Positions 21,086 to 32,178 of a DNA stretch of 64,000 nt are shown in pieces. The notes beneath the pieces were generated by a model. The model had not been told where the DNA came from. It did no database searches and saw only the letters and a list, made by a program, of their open reading frames with translations. Position 1 is the first letter of the stretch. Every line of letters starts with the position of its first letter. Source of the DNA: Chimonanthus salicifolius (Eukaryota > Streptophyta > Magnoliopsida > Laurales > Calycanthaceae); contig CM023540.1 in assembly GCA_013350335.1 (NCBI GenBank), forward strand, positions 61,687,195-61,751,194. The letters are read 5' to 3'. The position numbers were made by a program, and so were the translations under genes.

Positions 21086-21286
21086 CTCCCTCTGTCCCAC
21101 TTTAGTTGTCTTATTTTAAACATTTGTATTTTTTAAGGAACTTAAATTTTACTTTAAACCACCATACAACTGAGAGGTGATTCTCATCCATTTCAACACA
21201 CTTTATGCTACTCCAATATAAATGGGATAACTATTTTGGAACAATTTCAAAATCCATATGAGACAACTAAATTGGGACAGAGGGTG
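21086..21286. mobile_element. Stowaway-type MITE (201 bp, TA duplication)
   Basis: Terminal inverted repeats CTCCCTCTGTCCCA... and ...TGGGACAGAGGGTG, extended by TTTAGTTGTC / GACAACTAAA just inside. Flanked by TA on both sides (21084-21085 and 21287-21288), the target of Tc1/mariner elements. Length and AT-rich core fit Stowaway MITEs. It lies inside the 3' UTR of the LINE and so inserted after it. Confidence 0.92.
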
Positions 21287-21445
21287 TATATTAATGATGA
21301 AAGAAATTATAAAGGACGCCAACCAAGGGTCTAAGAGACATAAACCCTAAGATAACCAAAAAGAAGAAAACAAAATACAAAGAGTAGAGTACCAAAGTAC
21401 AAGTAATATCCAACATAATCAAAAGCCCAATCTCCCAAAGAAGTC

Positions 21446-22088
21446 TCAAAGATAAAACACACCTGTGGTGTTAGAATCCATCCTGTTTTTGGCGAAAAAG
21501 TTAGCAACACCATTAGCATATTTCCTGACTGCCTCGAAATTGATCTCCCTTCCTGAGCATAAAGCTCTAATTTCTCTTACTATTGTGATCAATTTCCATG
21601 GAGGTCTTTTTAACCCTGCCACCCACTTTATTGCATTTGTGGAGTCCCCTTCAATGATCAATTTACCCCTTCCTATTGAGGACCAAATGGTTAATGCTTT
21701 CCTAATACTAATAAGTTCTGCCTCGTTAGAATCAACGTTTTCCTATGGATTCAGAAAAAACCACTGACGTCTTTCCATTCCAATCACGCAACACGCCACC
21801 AATATCGGCCGGGCCAGGTTTTCCTCTAGTAGCCCCATCGACATTGAATTTAAAGGTACTTGCTTGAGGATATTGCCAAGGAGTTTTGACTCTGTGTTTC
21901 TTTATCCCCCTGCTGAGGCAGCCATCCCAAGAAGAGAGGAAGTCAATTGCTGTGAACCCATTGAATTCTGCTCTCGACAGAAGCCATGTGTAAAGCCTCC
22001 ATTTAGCCTTTTGAATAAGATCATTCTCCTCTGTCTCCTTCAGTTCGAATATCCTAGTGTTCCTTTCCTTCCACACCGTCCAAAGCAC
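21446..22088 (-). pseudogene. LINE RNase H domain
   Basis: Plant LINE C-terminal RNase H, frameshifted near 21735. It starts with WTVWKERNTRIFE, passes a spacer and reaches the catalytic FNVDGATRGKPGPADIGGV (Asp), then in another frame DSNEAELISIRKAL (Glu), LIIEGDSTNAIKW (Asp) and WKLITIVREIRALC. All three usual acidic residues remain visible, so decay is mild. In plant L1 elements this domain helps remove the RNA strand during target-primed synthesis. The frame ends ANFFAKNRM shortly before the 3' UTR. Confidence 0.85.
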
Positions 22089-22334
22089 AATTGATGGAAT
22101 AGTATTCCAAACTGCCTTTATCTTGGGATTAGAGTGTCGAATGTTCCATGATCAGACGATTCCTGTGTATGATCGATGCAGCACCCATGATACCCCCACC
22201 ATATCTATTAGGCTTGCCCACATCTTCCTAGCCACATGGCAATTAGCAAACAAGTGATCTATATCCTCCTCCATATGGCCACAAAATATGCAATGGAGGT
22301 TGTTATCCACCCCAAGTAGCCCTATTCTATTAAG

Positions 22335-23102
22335 TTATGTCCTTGTCAATGCTTTGCCTTTTAGAACACACCACACGAAAGTTTGTACTCTAGGAGGGGC
22401 AAGGCCCTTCCAGGCCAGGTCCGCAGTAGGCTCCTCCCCATTGTGTTGATGAAAGGTTGAGTGGATTAACGCCTTCATAGAGAACACACCCGAGGAGTCA
22501 CCCACCCAAAGCAAATCACCCTCTTCATCAACTGCTAAGGGAAAAGCTTTCAGCCTTTGAATTAATTCCTCACAACTCTCTTGTTCTACAACTCTCAAAT
22601 TTCGGCTAAAGATAAGTTGCCAAGAGATCGTGTGATGCGTCCGTCTATAACAATCTCTGACTAACGCTTGTCTATCCCTCGCAATCCTGAAAAGTTTGGG
22701 AAAAACGTCCTTCAGACACCTATCCCCCAACCATAAATCCAACCAGAATCGAGTTCTATTCCCATTTCCCACCATCAGTCTAAGGGTGTCTTGAAAGATT
22801 CGCCCCAAATGACTACCTCCTCTGCCAACATTCCACCATGCTTTCACAATCGGTGAACCAAACCTAACCAACTTCTCCCCCAATTTCCATCCTCCGGCAG
22901 TTTAGTATCCGTATCTCGCTGCTAGAACTCTAACCCAGAGTGCTTCCTTCTCTCTTTTGAATCTCCAACTCCATTTGCAGAGCGGAGCTTGATTTTTAAT
23001 GTCTAGCGGTACTATGCCTAATCCTCCCTTATCTTTCGGTTTTGCCACTTTCGACCAACTAACTAGATGTACCCTTCTTCTCTCCACCTTATCCCCCCAC
23101 AA
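22335..23102 (-). pseudogene. LINE zinc-binding (zf-RVT) region
   Basis: Two minus-strand frames (22902-23102, 22335-22883) hold the segment between RT and RNase H: FLWGDKVERRRVHLVSWSKV, PKDKGGLGIVPLD, WSWRFKREKEALWVRVLAARY, then GNGNRTRFWLDLWLG, and WKGLAPPRVQTFVWCVLKGK. This is the zf-RVT block of plant LINEs, with the usual W-x-CP cysteine part reduced. A stop near 22900 separates the two frames. Its family is certain, its function in the element is not well known. Confidence 0.82.
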
Positions 23103-23320
23103 GAATCTCCTGAACTACTTTTTCAACTGGTCCTTTACCCCATTGGGAATTTGGAAAATGGACATGTAATAAGTGGGAAGGTTGGGCAGAACTACCCTAA
23201 TGAATGAGGGTGAGCCTTCCTCCAATTGACAGGTATCTTTTCCCCCAACCGTTAAGTCTTCTCTCAATTTGTTCCACCACCGGGGCCCAAAATTTCTTTG
23301 ATCTTGGGTTCCCACCGACC
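23103..23320 (-). pseudogene. LINE RT C-terminal end
   Basis: The minus strand carries GGNPRSKKFWAPVVEQ, then LNGWGKRYLSIGGRLTLI in one frame and IRVVLPNLPTYYMSIFQIP in another. This is the thumb/connection part that follows the RT catalytic core in plant L1 LINEs. Sequence left of it on the minus strand (beyond 23320) no longer matches, marking the 5' truncation point. Confidence 0.75.
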
Positions 23321-23329
23321 GGTAGGTTC

Positions 23330-23425
23330 TATTGTTCGATTCTCTCAAAGGTTCTCTTTGGTTTCTCTCATGGTTGGGTTCTCTCAAGGGATCTCTCAAG
23401 GGTTCTCTCAAGGGTTAATGGCAAG
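23330..23425 (+). repeat. GGTTCTCTCAAG imperfect tandem repeat
   Basis: Six to seven units related to GGTTCTCTCAAG, two of them with TTTGG or ATGGTTGG variants, directly at the 5' truncation point of the LINE. It looks like a short minisatellite or filler created at the insertion junction. Confidence 0.65.
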
Positions 23426-23429
23426 AATA

Positions 23430-24875
23430 GGGCCAATTGATTTGAGGTGTCCAACCCGTATTGAAGTCATAATATTATTAGACCACTATCTCAAATATTG
23501 CTCATATTTTGGTGAATATTACATAATATATGTTGAATTTTAAAATTTAGACTTTGGATATATTTTTTATATATTTCTCTACTTTAATTGTTCAAGTTTT
23601 AAAAATATTTTCTTAACAATATATTGTTTGTATAGTAGAATATATTCTACTGTAGACATACTATATTGCTTACAATTTTTGGAGATTATAACTACCTTAT
23701 AAAATGCCAAAAAATGCTATGATAATATATTGGTGATGGTATCAATTACAACACCAATGCTAGTGATGGTGAATTAGATCTTGTTCATTATTTGCATTAA
23801 TATTTGTAGAATTCAGTTCATCTTTTTCATTCCTATTTTCAAATTAGATGTTGTGCCAACAAGCTCAACTTGAGAAATTGTGATAATTATATGGTGTCAA
23901 CACTTGCAACATGTGCATTTTACTAGCACAGGGCTCCGTTGATGGAGTTGGAATGATTTGAACTAGGTGACTTGTCAAAGTGGGCCTCACATAATCATTC
24001 TGAACTTTAATTTTTGGGCTTAAAAGTTGAATCAATGTAAAGATTGATGCTTTTGATACTTGATATATTGGGGATGAGTTGGATGAGTGTTTCCTTAGGT
24101 TGGATTTGAATTTAGAGGGTAGACGTATGTGTTGAGTAATTTGATCATTGCATGGGCTCTACCTATAGGCCATACATGGGTGGGAATTTCGCTTGAGGTT
24201 ATTCTAGATTTACTCTTCTAAGAGAGGTTGATGTTATCATATTGTTTCCCTCGTCAAATGCTGGCTCTACTTAATTCTTATCTGGTTTTGTTCGACTTGA
24301 ATTTAGCAGCTATTGTAGCTCTAACTTGCTCAACGGTAAGGAGATACTCTTTGTTGAAAGGGAAACTCATGCATATAGACTAGGTGAGTTACCTTCTGTG
24401 GCTTCTTTCCATGATGTATACTAATATAAATCTTATTTGCATATGGTAATACAAAATTTTGGATATTTTCATTTATTGATTTGGTTACATGAATTCTTTT
24501 AATAGAGTTTTCCTTTTAATTAACCATACAGAACTTTGCATATTTTCATATGGTAGTTATGTTTGAGCATTATCATCTTTCTACCAGATGTCTTGTTAAG
24601 GGTGTTAGTTATCGTTCAGCAACTACTGCAAGAAAACAAGCACTTAACAAAGAGAGACATATACTACATCCATCCATCGGTATTCTCTGGTAATTTTCTG
24701 TTTTATCAATCTTACTAGTCTAAATTGTTGCTGATATATATCTATATATATTTGTGTCAAGATGGATTTTTGTTCTTATGTAAAACTTATTTGTGGTTCT
24801 TATGGCTATTTCACCATTCGACTTTAAAACGTAGTAAAATGTTCTTAAGATATACTCCATTCCTAGACAGTTCCT
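23430..24875. other. AT-rich intergenic stretch, nothing recognised
   Basis: About 1.4 kb without a supported gene, LTR end or terminal repeat. Composition is AT-rich with T-runs. It may be decayed repeat DNA. Confidence 0.45.
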
Positions 24876-24879
24876 TGCT

Positions 24880-25695
24880 AGAGATCATACCATTATAGCA
24901 AGAATTGAACCCTTTTTTCTGAAATGGTAACACAATAATTCCATTATATGAATAAAAAGGTACAAAGATAGGGCCAAAGAGTATCCGAGGAGGATACAAC
25001 ATGCTGATGTGGAGATAAAAAGCAATGGAAAAAAAAATTAATCTGGTGAAAAGTTAGAAAACAAATCAGATTTTGAGGCACTATTCTTTGCTAGAAAATC
25101 CACCCCCCCATTTGCTGACCTCTTGATATGATATGATACATCCATGTCCTATCGTAGCTGCCTAATCTCTTTGGACGTTGTGACAAGCTTCCATGGAGAT
25201 TTTTTTTTCCCTTGGGCCCATTGAAAAGCATTAGTTGAGTTGCCTTTATGATAAGCTTGCCATGAAAGTGGTTCTTGAAGATTTTAAATTTTCCTTTATT
25301 GTCAAAAGCTTAGCCTCATTAGGATCAACCCAGTTAGGTCAAGCAAAAAACGCAAGGACCTGACCTTCTGAATCATGGAGGATGTCGCCAACCCCAGCCA
25401 AACCCAGTTTGCCCTTAGTGGGCCACCTACATTAAACTTCATTAAACTCTCTAGAGGTTTTTTCACATCTCATTTAGTTGCTTCCTTCCTTGTTCTATTC
25501 TCCGAGATTGATTTCCATCCTTGGTCTACTTTTATATGTGAAGAACCATTAAACCCTTTTTTTGCTCTTCACCTAGTTGATAAACCTCATCTTGGCTAGC
25601 ACAAAGATCTCATGAGATGACCTCTCTTTTGCTTTGAAAGCCCCACTATTATGTTCCTTCCATATTGACCAATAATCAATTGTTAGAATAGCCAT
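24880..25695 (-). pseudogene. LINE RNase H fragment, minus strand
   Basis: Another plant LINE 3' end. The minus strand gives YWSIWKEHNSGAFKAKERSS near 25590-25670, VGGPLRAKLGLAGVGDILHD near 25370-25430 (equivalent of the NVDG-x-GGV motif), PNWVDPNEAKLLTI near 25290-25335 and KKSPWKLVTTSKEIRQLR near 25150-25215. The usual catalytic Asp of NVDG appears as Gly. The 3' UTR follows to about 24880. The fragment is severely 5'-truncated; its right edge at about 25695 abuts the next LTR element, which probably inserted in it. Distinct from the LINE at 21051, as motif wording differs. Confidence 0.75.
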
Positions 25696-25701
25696 CCATA
25701 A

Positions 25702-26026
25702 TGATGCGGGAACAGCCTGCAACTGGTCATGAGGAAGAAGAATGGTCTGCAACTTGGCAGAAATATGAGAAGAAGAAAGAAGATAGGAAAAGGCTATGCC
25801 TTAAGATACTTTTTATTAATCCATCGTATATATTTTCTCTCTTACAAGCATCGGTATTTATAAGAAAGCAAATAACTCGAAAATAGAAAAGACTTAACTA
25901 GGAAAGTCGCTGACCTGACTTCTTTACTAAACTAGGACTCCAAAAATGAAATTAACAAAATAAAATATACTAAAAATAGTAGTGGATCCTTGTGCGATGG
26001 ATCTTCAGTGTCCGTGTCCTACATCA
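25702..26026 (-). repeat. 3' LTR of gag-only element (325 bp)
   Basis: On the minus strand it starts TGATGTAGGACACGG after a purine-rich tract (AGACCAGGGGAC at 26026-26037) and ends CCCGCATCA. Colinear with 27866-28057. Confidence 0.78.
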
Positions 26027-26073
26027 GTCCCCTGGTCTTGAAAAAATTCGTCCTCGAGTTGAAATCAGCAAAA

Positions 26074-27840
26074 TCACACGACACCAAATAGAGATGAAGA
26101 CCAAGTCCGAAGATGCGAATGACGAAGCTTGGAATTGCACAACTTGCAATGCGCGGACGATGAGAACTTGCTTTCGGTGGGAAGAAGAAATCTGTAAACA
26201 CATAGGTGCTCAATCAAGGGCGAAGCAACTCTGTCATGAAGGGATCTGCAAACTGCACTGGGGAGATGACATGGTCCTGATGGTGTGTCGGACACGGTGC
26301 CAAAGGGAGGATAGGAGTTGAGCAGAATAAAGTACGAATAACCATAGAAGAATTCTTGGTATCCGTACAACGATCGGGTTTGGGTAATGGACAGGGTTGG
26401 GTAATTGGAGGTGGTGGTGGGGGAGGTGGTGTAGGTGTTGGTAGTGGTGGTGGTTCGACACTCGTCGGTTGCATCGATTGTGGTGCCGGCAACACAACTG
26501 GCGCTATCTCCAACACAGGCAATGGCTGTGGGGTCATGACTTCTGGAGGAGTATGCATGAACTCTGAGTCTGACTTTGGGGCAGTAGGCACGAACTTTGA
26601 TGGTGACAGAGTAGGCACGAGTTTCGAGTTTTTTGCACCTTCGTCGTGGTTCCGTATTTTCTGCCGAGCAATAGTTCTCTAAATTCTTGGAATTTTTTTT
26701 GAAATTCAGATTGCAAGTTAGATTGCAATTCAGATCACAATTCAGATAGAACTTCAGATAAAACGGCCCTGAACTCGGATTTAAATTCGTTGAACTCATT
26801 TTGGCTGATAAATTGGTCACCATTGTTGTAGGATGCGATCGAGTCTGCGTGAGGCGGATAATTAGATCTATGTTGGTTAGAAGGGTGTATGAGGGGATTA
26901 GATGGAAAGTATGAGGACTGGGTAAATGGTTTAATGGATGGGTGAGGTGGGACCCACGAGTAGGACATGAATTGAAGTTCGGCAAAGTGGTAATGGACAT
27001 TACGAGAAGTGGGCAAACATATGGCACGGTTGAGTTTGGCGGGTTAAAAGGTAAAGGAATGGTCAAGGGGAATCGGGTTGAATGGTGTTTTTTTTAGGAA
27101 GGAATTTGTGCACGTGGGTGTGAAGGGGGTTTCAAGTGAAAAAAAAGATACGAATGGAAATAGAAAAGGTATTTGGTAAAGCGAATGGGACTGGGCGAAG
27201 GGGGTATTAAGTAATGCGTGGGAACTTAAGGGGCTTAAGTGAGGCACGTGGGAATGAGGGGTGTTGATCTGTGACTTGTAAGTTGGTTCAATAGAAAAAG
27301 GGATAATGCGATTGGAATGGGATTATTTGGTACAAAGCGACAGCGGAAAGGGGAGAGCGATGGCGGCGAAAGTGAAGGAAGAGGGAAGGAGGTCGTATTC
27401 CTTGTTTGCATAAGGGTTGCTGGGATTTGATTGAAGTCGTAGGCAGGGGATGGAAGCACGACAATGGGGAAACGGGGTGGAAGTACAAGGTGAGGCAGAT
27501 CTGGGTGGAAGCTTTTTTTGTTTTTTTGTGTTGGGGTGTCTCGGGGAAAGGAAGAGAGAGACGGAAGCAAGATGGGAAAAATCTGGGATGGGGAAGGATC
27601 TGGGAGGGGAATGACGAGAAGGGTGGTACCTGGTTTAGTGGTGGAAGACCTGCAGCAAAACAGAGGCGAAGGCGAAGTTGGAGATAGAAGCTGGTGACTG
27701 CACGAACAGGCAGGGACAACAGCGATGGCACAGGTTCTTCAAAAATCCTTTTTTTTGATATGATAAGCCGAGACCAAGATCCTCCCTAAAAATGCAGGGA
27801 CCTGTCTCCAAACAGAGCCGTCTCTGTATAATAGAGATAC
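26074..27840 (-). CDS. Gag-like Pro/Thr-rich internal region
   Basis: The longest minus-strand frame (26074-27066, 330 codons) and overlapping frames cover the interior. The second frame at 26214-26618 has a run of Pro residues encoded by GGT/GGN repeats on the plus strand (26400-26455). A short motif SQNEFNEFKSEFRAVLSEVL (26735-27016 frame) looks like the coiled-coil start region of plant gypsy gag proteins. No zinc knuckle, protease or RT is seen. The coding capacity is uncertain because frames overlap and the region is compositionally biased. Treat it as decayed gag-like sequence of a non-autonomous element. Confidence 0.35.
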
Positions 27841-27847
27841 AAAGAAA

Positions 27848-27865
27848 CTTTGGCTCTGAACCAAT
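27848..27865 (-). other. Primer binding site (tRNA-Met type)
   Basis: The minus strand reads TTGGTTCAGAGCCA right after the 5' LTR end, one base short of TGGTATCAGAGCCA. It gives the orientation of the gag-only element. Confidence 0.65.
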
Positions 27866-28057
27866 TGATGCGGGAACAACCTGCAACTTGGTAGGAGGAA
27901 GAAGAATGGTATGCAACTTGGCAGAAATAGGAGAAGAAGAAAGAAGATAGGAAAGGCTATGCCTTAAGATAATTTTTATTAATCCATCGTATATATTTCC
28001 TCTCTTACAAGCATTGGTATTTATAAGAAAACAAATAACTCGAAAATAGAAAAGACT
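27866..28057 (-). repeat. 5' LTR of gag-only element, truncated
   Basis: Matches 25702-25895 closely, up to AAAAGACT, after which the two copies diverge at once. Truncated by the neighbouring LTR that starts at 28062. Confidence 0.78.
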
Positions 28058-28061
28058 CTGG

Positions 28062-29640
28062 TGATGCAGGAAAAAGGATAGGGTGACCCTAAATGCCTAA
28101 TGCAACCCAATTTGGGAAAAAAATCTGATATGTCTTAATTCTAAATGAGCTAAAATTAATCACCAAACTAATATTGCAAATTCAAAATATAAATTCACTA
28201 CATATAATCAAGGTAATTCTTGGAGATCTAATGTAGAAAATTATATGATAATCCAGAAGTAATTACAAGTCAAAGTAGGAGGCCATCAAAACAAAGAGGC
28301 TTATCAAGTCTTGCATGTATATAGATATATCACCAAACGGGTTAATTGTTGTTAGGGATATCGGAAGTGGTAAAAGGCTTAGGAAAGGATTGGACAGGCT
28401 AAGGTCAGGGCTAGAAATGCGGGACAGATGTAAGGGAAGGCTAAGGCAGAATTATGACAGCACATGCATGGGGAAAATCAGATTGGGACAGCGCTGTAAA
28501 GGCTGATAAAGGACTTTGGCAGCAAAGGGGACAGGGTGTGGGGGTGGCGAAGGCAAGTAGATGGGCTGAATGGACTGGCAATGGAGAGGGAGGTCCAAAA
28601 GGGGCTTAAGACAGCAGTTAGGGACTGTAGCATGACTGTAGCAGCAGTGGGAGGGTAAAAAGAGGAAGATCTGGGGGTATAGGAGGGGTCGGGTAGCAAG
28701 GAAGAGGCTAGGAGGGGCTGGCGGAAGTCACAGATAGCATGGGAGGGGCTGGCGACACTGAATGGGCTTGGATTTGAGGATTGTTAACATCAAGGAAGGG
28801 TGCTGAGTGGGACAGGAATGCAATACAGGAGATCTGGGAGTGTTGGGAGAGTGGCGAAAGGTAGGGAAAGTTTGGGGAGCTTGGCAAAGAAGGGGCGAAG
28901 GCTGTATGGGTTAAGGAAGGGGTTCAAAGGTCTTGGGACAGCAGTATGATGACTGTATAGAGAACAGTTGGCTTGGGAAAGGGGTCCAGAAGGCTTGGGG
29001 TAGTAATAGGAGAGCTGTATGGGAAGGGCGGAGCTTGGGGTAGCAATAGGAAGGTTGTGTGGGAAGGGCGAGGTGTAGAAGGGGTTAAAAAGGGGAGGAA
29101 ACAGGGTCAGCACTAAAGGAGCAGTCGTGTGGGACTGGTAATGGCAGAAGGGGCTTACATAGGAAGGGTGGAAAGGCCAAGGAGGGGGGGCGGAACTGTT
29201 TTGACAGATCTGGGTTGGTTGGAAATGATCTAATGGCTTATGGAGGGAGGGTTAATAGGCTATGGAGAAAAAGGGGAGATGGGACTGGTTGTGTGATGGG
29301 TTTGGTTTGGATTCGGGAATCCAAAAAAAAAAAAGGGGAAAGAAAGAGAAGAAGGAAGAAGAAGATAGAAGAAAAGAGATCGGAAGAGAAGAAGTAGAAG
29401 AAGAATTCTTGAAGAAGATGTGGAAAGGAGAAGGAGAAGATATTGGCTTCACACCAAACCCTCAAGGGGAAATCATCTCCATGCACATCATGGAGGCTAA
29501 GGCCTCAAGCTTTCTTTCATGTCATTTTCATCATATCCTTTCTTTGCTGCTGGAGTAGGGTTATAAAACCCTACAACATTAAGTGGTGGCTGGGCCTGGC
29601 TCGAAACTGGGCCCAGGCCCAGCTGGGCTGCTCTGCCTCA
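28062..29640 (-). mobile_element. 3' LTR of minus-strand gypsy element (1.58 kb)
   Basis: Plus-strand edges TGATGCAGGAAA and CTGCTCTGCCTCA. On the minus strand it begins TGAGGCAGAGCAGCC after the purine tract CTTAGATGGGGGGAT (29641-29655) and ends CCTGCATCA. It contains G-rich repetitive sequence on the plus strand (28340-29210, many GGGAAGGG/GGCTTGGG words) and an AGAAGA-rich stretch (29330-29430). No second copy in the window, so borders rest on ends and the polypurine tract. Confidence 0.65.
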
Positions 29641-29647
29641 ATCCCCC

Positions 29648-30320
29648 CATCTAAGAAAAACTCGACCTTGAGTTCTCAGATGAGAAGAAAGTAAATCAAA
29701 TCACACGTGCGCCTTCCCAGTGTGGGGTCTTCAAAGTGTAACTACGCGCTTGTGAGACAAATTGAACCACATGTGTGCCTTACCAATGTAGGGTCTTCAT
29801 ATGATATCTGTGCACACGTGAGGCCGTCAGATGCTATCTGGTCGGACTGTCATCGAGCTACAATGAGAACGCTGAAGTGGCTCTCCTCTGCCATTGATGA
29901 TATACTCTGAATCCAAAAAGTGTCATCATGACCAACTCTCGATGGCGGCAACAGTAAAGTGAGTGAAATACACCTCCGATGAGACAAAACTCTGCACTCT
30001 AGGAGATTTGGATCAGGTTCTTGTAGTTCACACTCGGGCAACCACGTGACATCTATCATGGCCATGGGCTTCCTCGTCACCAGATACTTCCTGTAATCTC
30101 CGGAATGTGTGGAAACCTCTAGGAAAACTCGACCTCGAGTTCCAATGAATGAGAAGAAAGCAAACCAAATCTCACGTGAGCCCCTCCCCAATGTGAGGTC
30201 TTCAATGTGTAGCTTGCGCACATGAGACAAATCAACCAACAGGCGCATCTTCCTTGAGTGGGGTCTTCAAATGATATATGTGCACGTGAGGCCTTCAGTC
30301 GACATCCAACTGAACTATCA
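29648..30320. repeat. Pair of ~200 bp direct repeats
   Basis: 29648-29852 and 30120-30320 are related: both open AAACTCGACCT-GAGTTC, then GAGAAGAAAGYAAA, CTTCAAWGTGTA, GAGACAAAT, and ATGATATMTGTGCAC. They lie in the end region of the minus-strand gypsy element, on either side of the chromodomain remnant, so a segment containing its polypurine-proximal end was duplicated. Confidence 0.75.
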
Positions 30321-31036
30321 TCAAACCACCAGGAGACCACTGGATCAACTCTATCCCGTTGTCGATGATATATGTAGAAACCTGATCTATCGCCATTAGC
30401 ATTTCTCCCCGGATGGCACGAGTGTCGATACACATCCTCCAACTCCCATCTTTCTTTGGCATGAGTAGTGCTGGAACTGAGTATGGACTCCATGCATTCT
30501 CTAATTAGCCCCTTGTCTACCAAATCCTGCACTTGTCGTTTCAACTCTTCGTGCTTTGTCAGACTCATGTGGTACACTGACTTGTTGAGCAAAACTGATC
30601 TTAGAATTAAGTATATGCGGTGTTGAATGTCGCGCATGGGAGGCAAACCTGTTGGGAGCTCCTTTGGAAAAACATCTGCAAACTCAGGCATAGTCTGTTG
30701 TAACTTTTGTGGGAGGGTGGTTCCAACTGTTTCCTCTTTTGCAACTAATGCTAGAGTTCCACCTTTTCGTCCTTGATCTCCTTTTTCAAACACCTGGAGA
30801 GAGATGAGACTTACATTTGTTTTCTTGGAGATTAATTTCTCAACATCTCTTTTGGGTCCCAAGACAACTTTCTCACCATCTTTCCAAAAGGAGTATATAT
30901 TTTTTTTGCCATGGTGCTTGGTATTTTTGTCATATTCCCAGTCTCCCCAAAAACATATGGCAAGCGTCCATAGGCACAACATCGCATCATAAATCGTTAG
31001 AATACTTTCCAACAGAAAAAGTAATCAAGCACCTTT
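29890..31036 (-). pseudogene. Gypsy pol remnant: RT N-terminus fused to 3' end
   Basis: Minus-strand frames hold three pieces. At 30640-31036: CDVVPMDACHM (shifted frame), EYDKNTKHHGKKNIYSFWKD, FADVFPKELPTGLPPMRDI, the linker and start of RT. At 30400-30640: [25 protein letters not shown], then a shifted [10 protein letters not shown], where RT stops. At 29990-30110: DYRKYLVTRKPM and DVTWLPECELQEPDPNLLE, a chromodomain end. The RT catalytic core, RNase H and integrase are deleted between these. The order and motifs indicate a chromovirus different from the Tekay-like ones, perhaps CRM/Reina-like. Numerous stops and shifts. Confidence 0.78.
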
Positions 31037-32178
31037 TGTAACACCCCAATTTCTCCATGATATGAATATTTACGAAAATGCCACTGGAATGGTAAATTTA
31101 ATAGATGCGATTGTAAATGAGAAAATGGTGAGGCCCATTGTTCAAATTAAGACCCTATGAACATATTATAAGGATCAAATTTAAGTAAATGGGTAATGAA
31201 CATCAAATTGGGTCAAAGTGGCTAATTGGGTCAAAGGACCCAATTGGGACCCAATGGGTCATAATGGACTTGTTTGACCATTGGGTGAGCCCAAATTTAA
31301 TGAGGTTAAGCTGAATTGATTTGAAACTAAATGGAGCATAAATGGGTAGACTTGATGCAAATATGAAAATCACATTTGAATGGGTAAACCACCCATAAAT
31401 GGGTCATGGCGTCAAATTGGATCCATGGGCTAAATGGGGACCCAATGGGTCGAGTTGACTATGTTGACCATGGTTGACCGTGTGGACCCTCAAGTGAGCT
31501 CAAATATGAGTCAAATCAGGTTGAGTTGGGACTGAAGTGAGTTGGATTTGAATTAAATGGTTGAGTTGACTCAAGTGCATTAAATGAATGGCATTTAATG
31601 TGGTGAGTTGAGCTAATGAGTTGGGTGAGTTAAATTGGAAATCAAAGGAGTCTTGAGCTCAAGTGAGTCAAAGGGGAGGAGAAGAGTTGTCTTGATCTTA
31701 AACAACCCAAAACAAGTCCCACACCTTGGTGACCTTGTAATGGTAATCTCCATGTATGGGTTTAAATGGATTTAAACGAGATGGGATAAGGTTGCATGGG
31801 AGTGCCAAAGGATACCTTGGGAGTGCCAAGGGATGTCTTGGTTGTGCCAAGCGACTCCTTGGTTAAACCAAAAGTTATGAGGGAGAATGAGAGGTTTTAT
31901 GGACTGATTGGCAAAATGGAAACACACCCCATTTGGCCGAAGTACACATTGCAAAGAAAAGCTTAGAATTCCATCTCTTCTCACTCTCTCAAAACCCATC
32001 TCTTTGGCCGAACCAGCCCTTGGTGTTCTCACCATTGTTCAAGCCCATAATCGGCTAGAGACTAAGGAAGCAAGAAGGAGGGAAGCAAAGATCAAAGGCA
32101 AGAGGAAAGGCTTAGAGAATTGGTTAGTACTCCATGGAATTTTGTTTAATAAAATGGGTTAAATGGAACATGATTTGG

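Larger units (their letters stand above)
21051..23320 (-). mobile_element. L1-type LINE, 5'-truncated, minus strand
   Basis: A plant L1 LINE whose 3' end is the T-run at 21051-21063 followed by GAGTGGTAACAAG, and whose coding remains run leftward from about 23320. Contents in minus-strand order: end of RT with GGRLTLIRVVLPNLP-like text, the zinc-knuckle (zf-RVT) region, then a plant-type RNase H. All of ORF1, the endonuclease and most of RT are lost. A Stowaway MITE sits in the 3' UTR. The same 3' tail words (AGCGGTAA next to T-runs) occur in LINE tails at 61920 and 62810, so these belong to one LINE lineage. Confidence 0.85.
25702..28057 (-). mobile_element. Non-autonomous LTR element (gag-only type), minus strand
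   Basis: Direct repeats at 25702-26026 and 27866-28057, both beginning TGATGCGGGAAC on the plus strand, enclose 1.84 kb. Next to the right repeat the minus strand has a tRNA-Met-like primer site; next to the left one a polypurine-like tract. The interior has no RT, integrase or protease, only Pro/Thr-rich gag-like frames, which fits a TR-GAG or LARD-type element. The right (5') LTR stops at 28057 where it meets another LTR, so its outer 130 bp or so is missing. Confidence 0.75.

Noticed and set aside
26356..26682. Plus-strand Gly-rich frame (GGGGGG runs)
   Set aside because: It is the shadow of the minus-strand Pro-rich frame in the gag-only element, produced by a GGT repeat.
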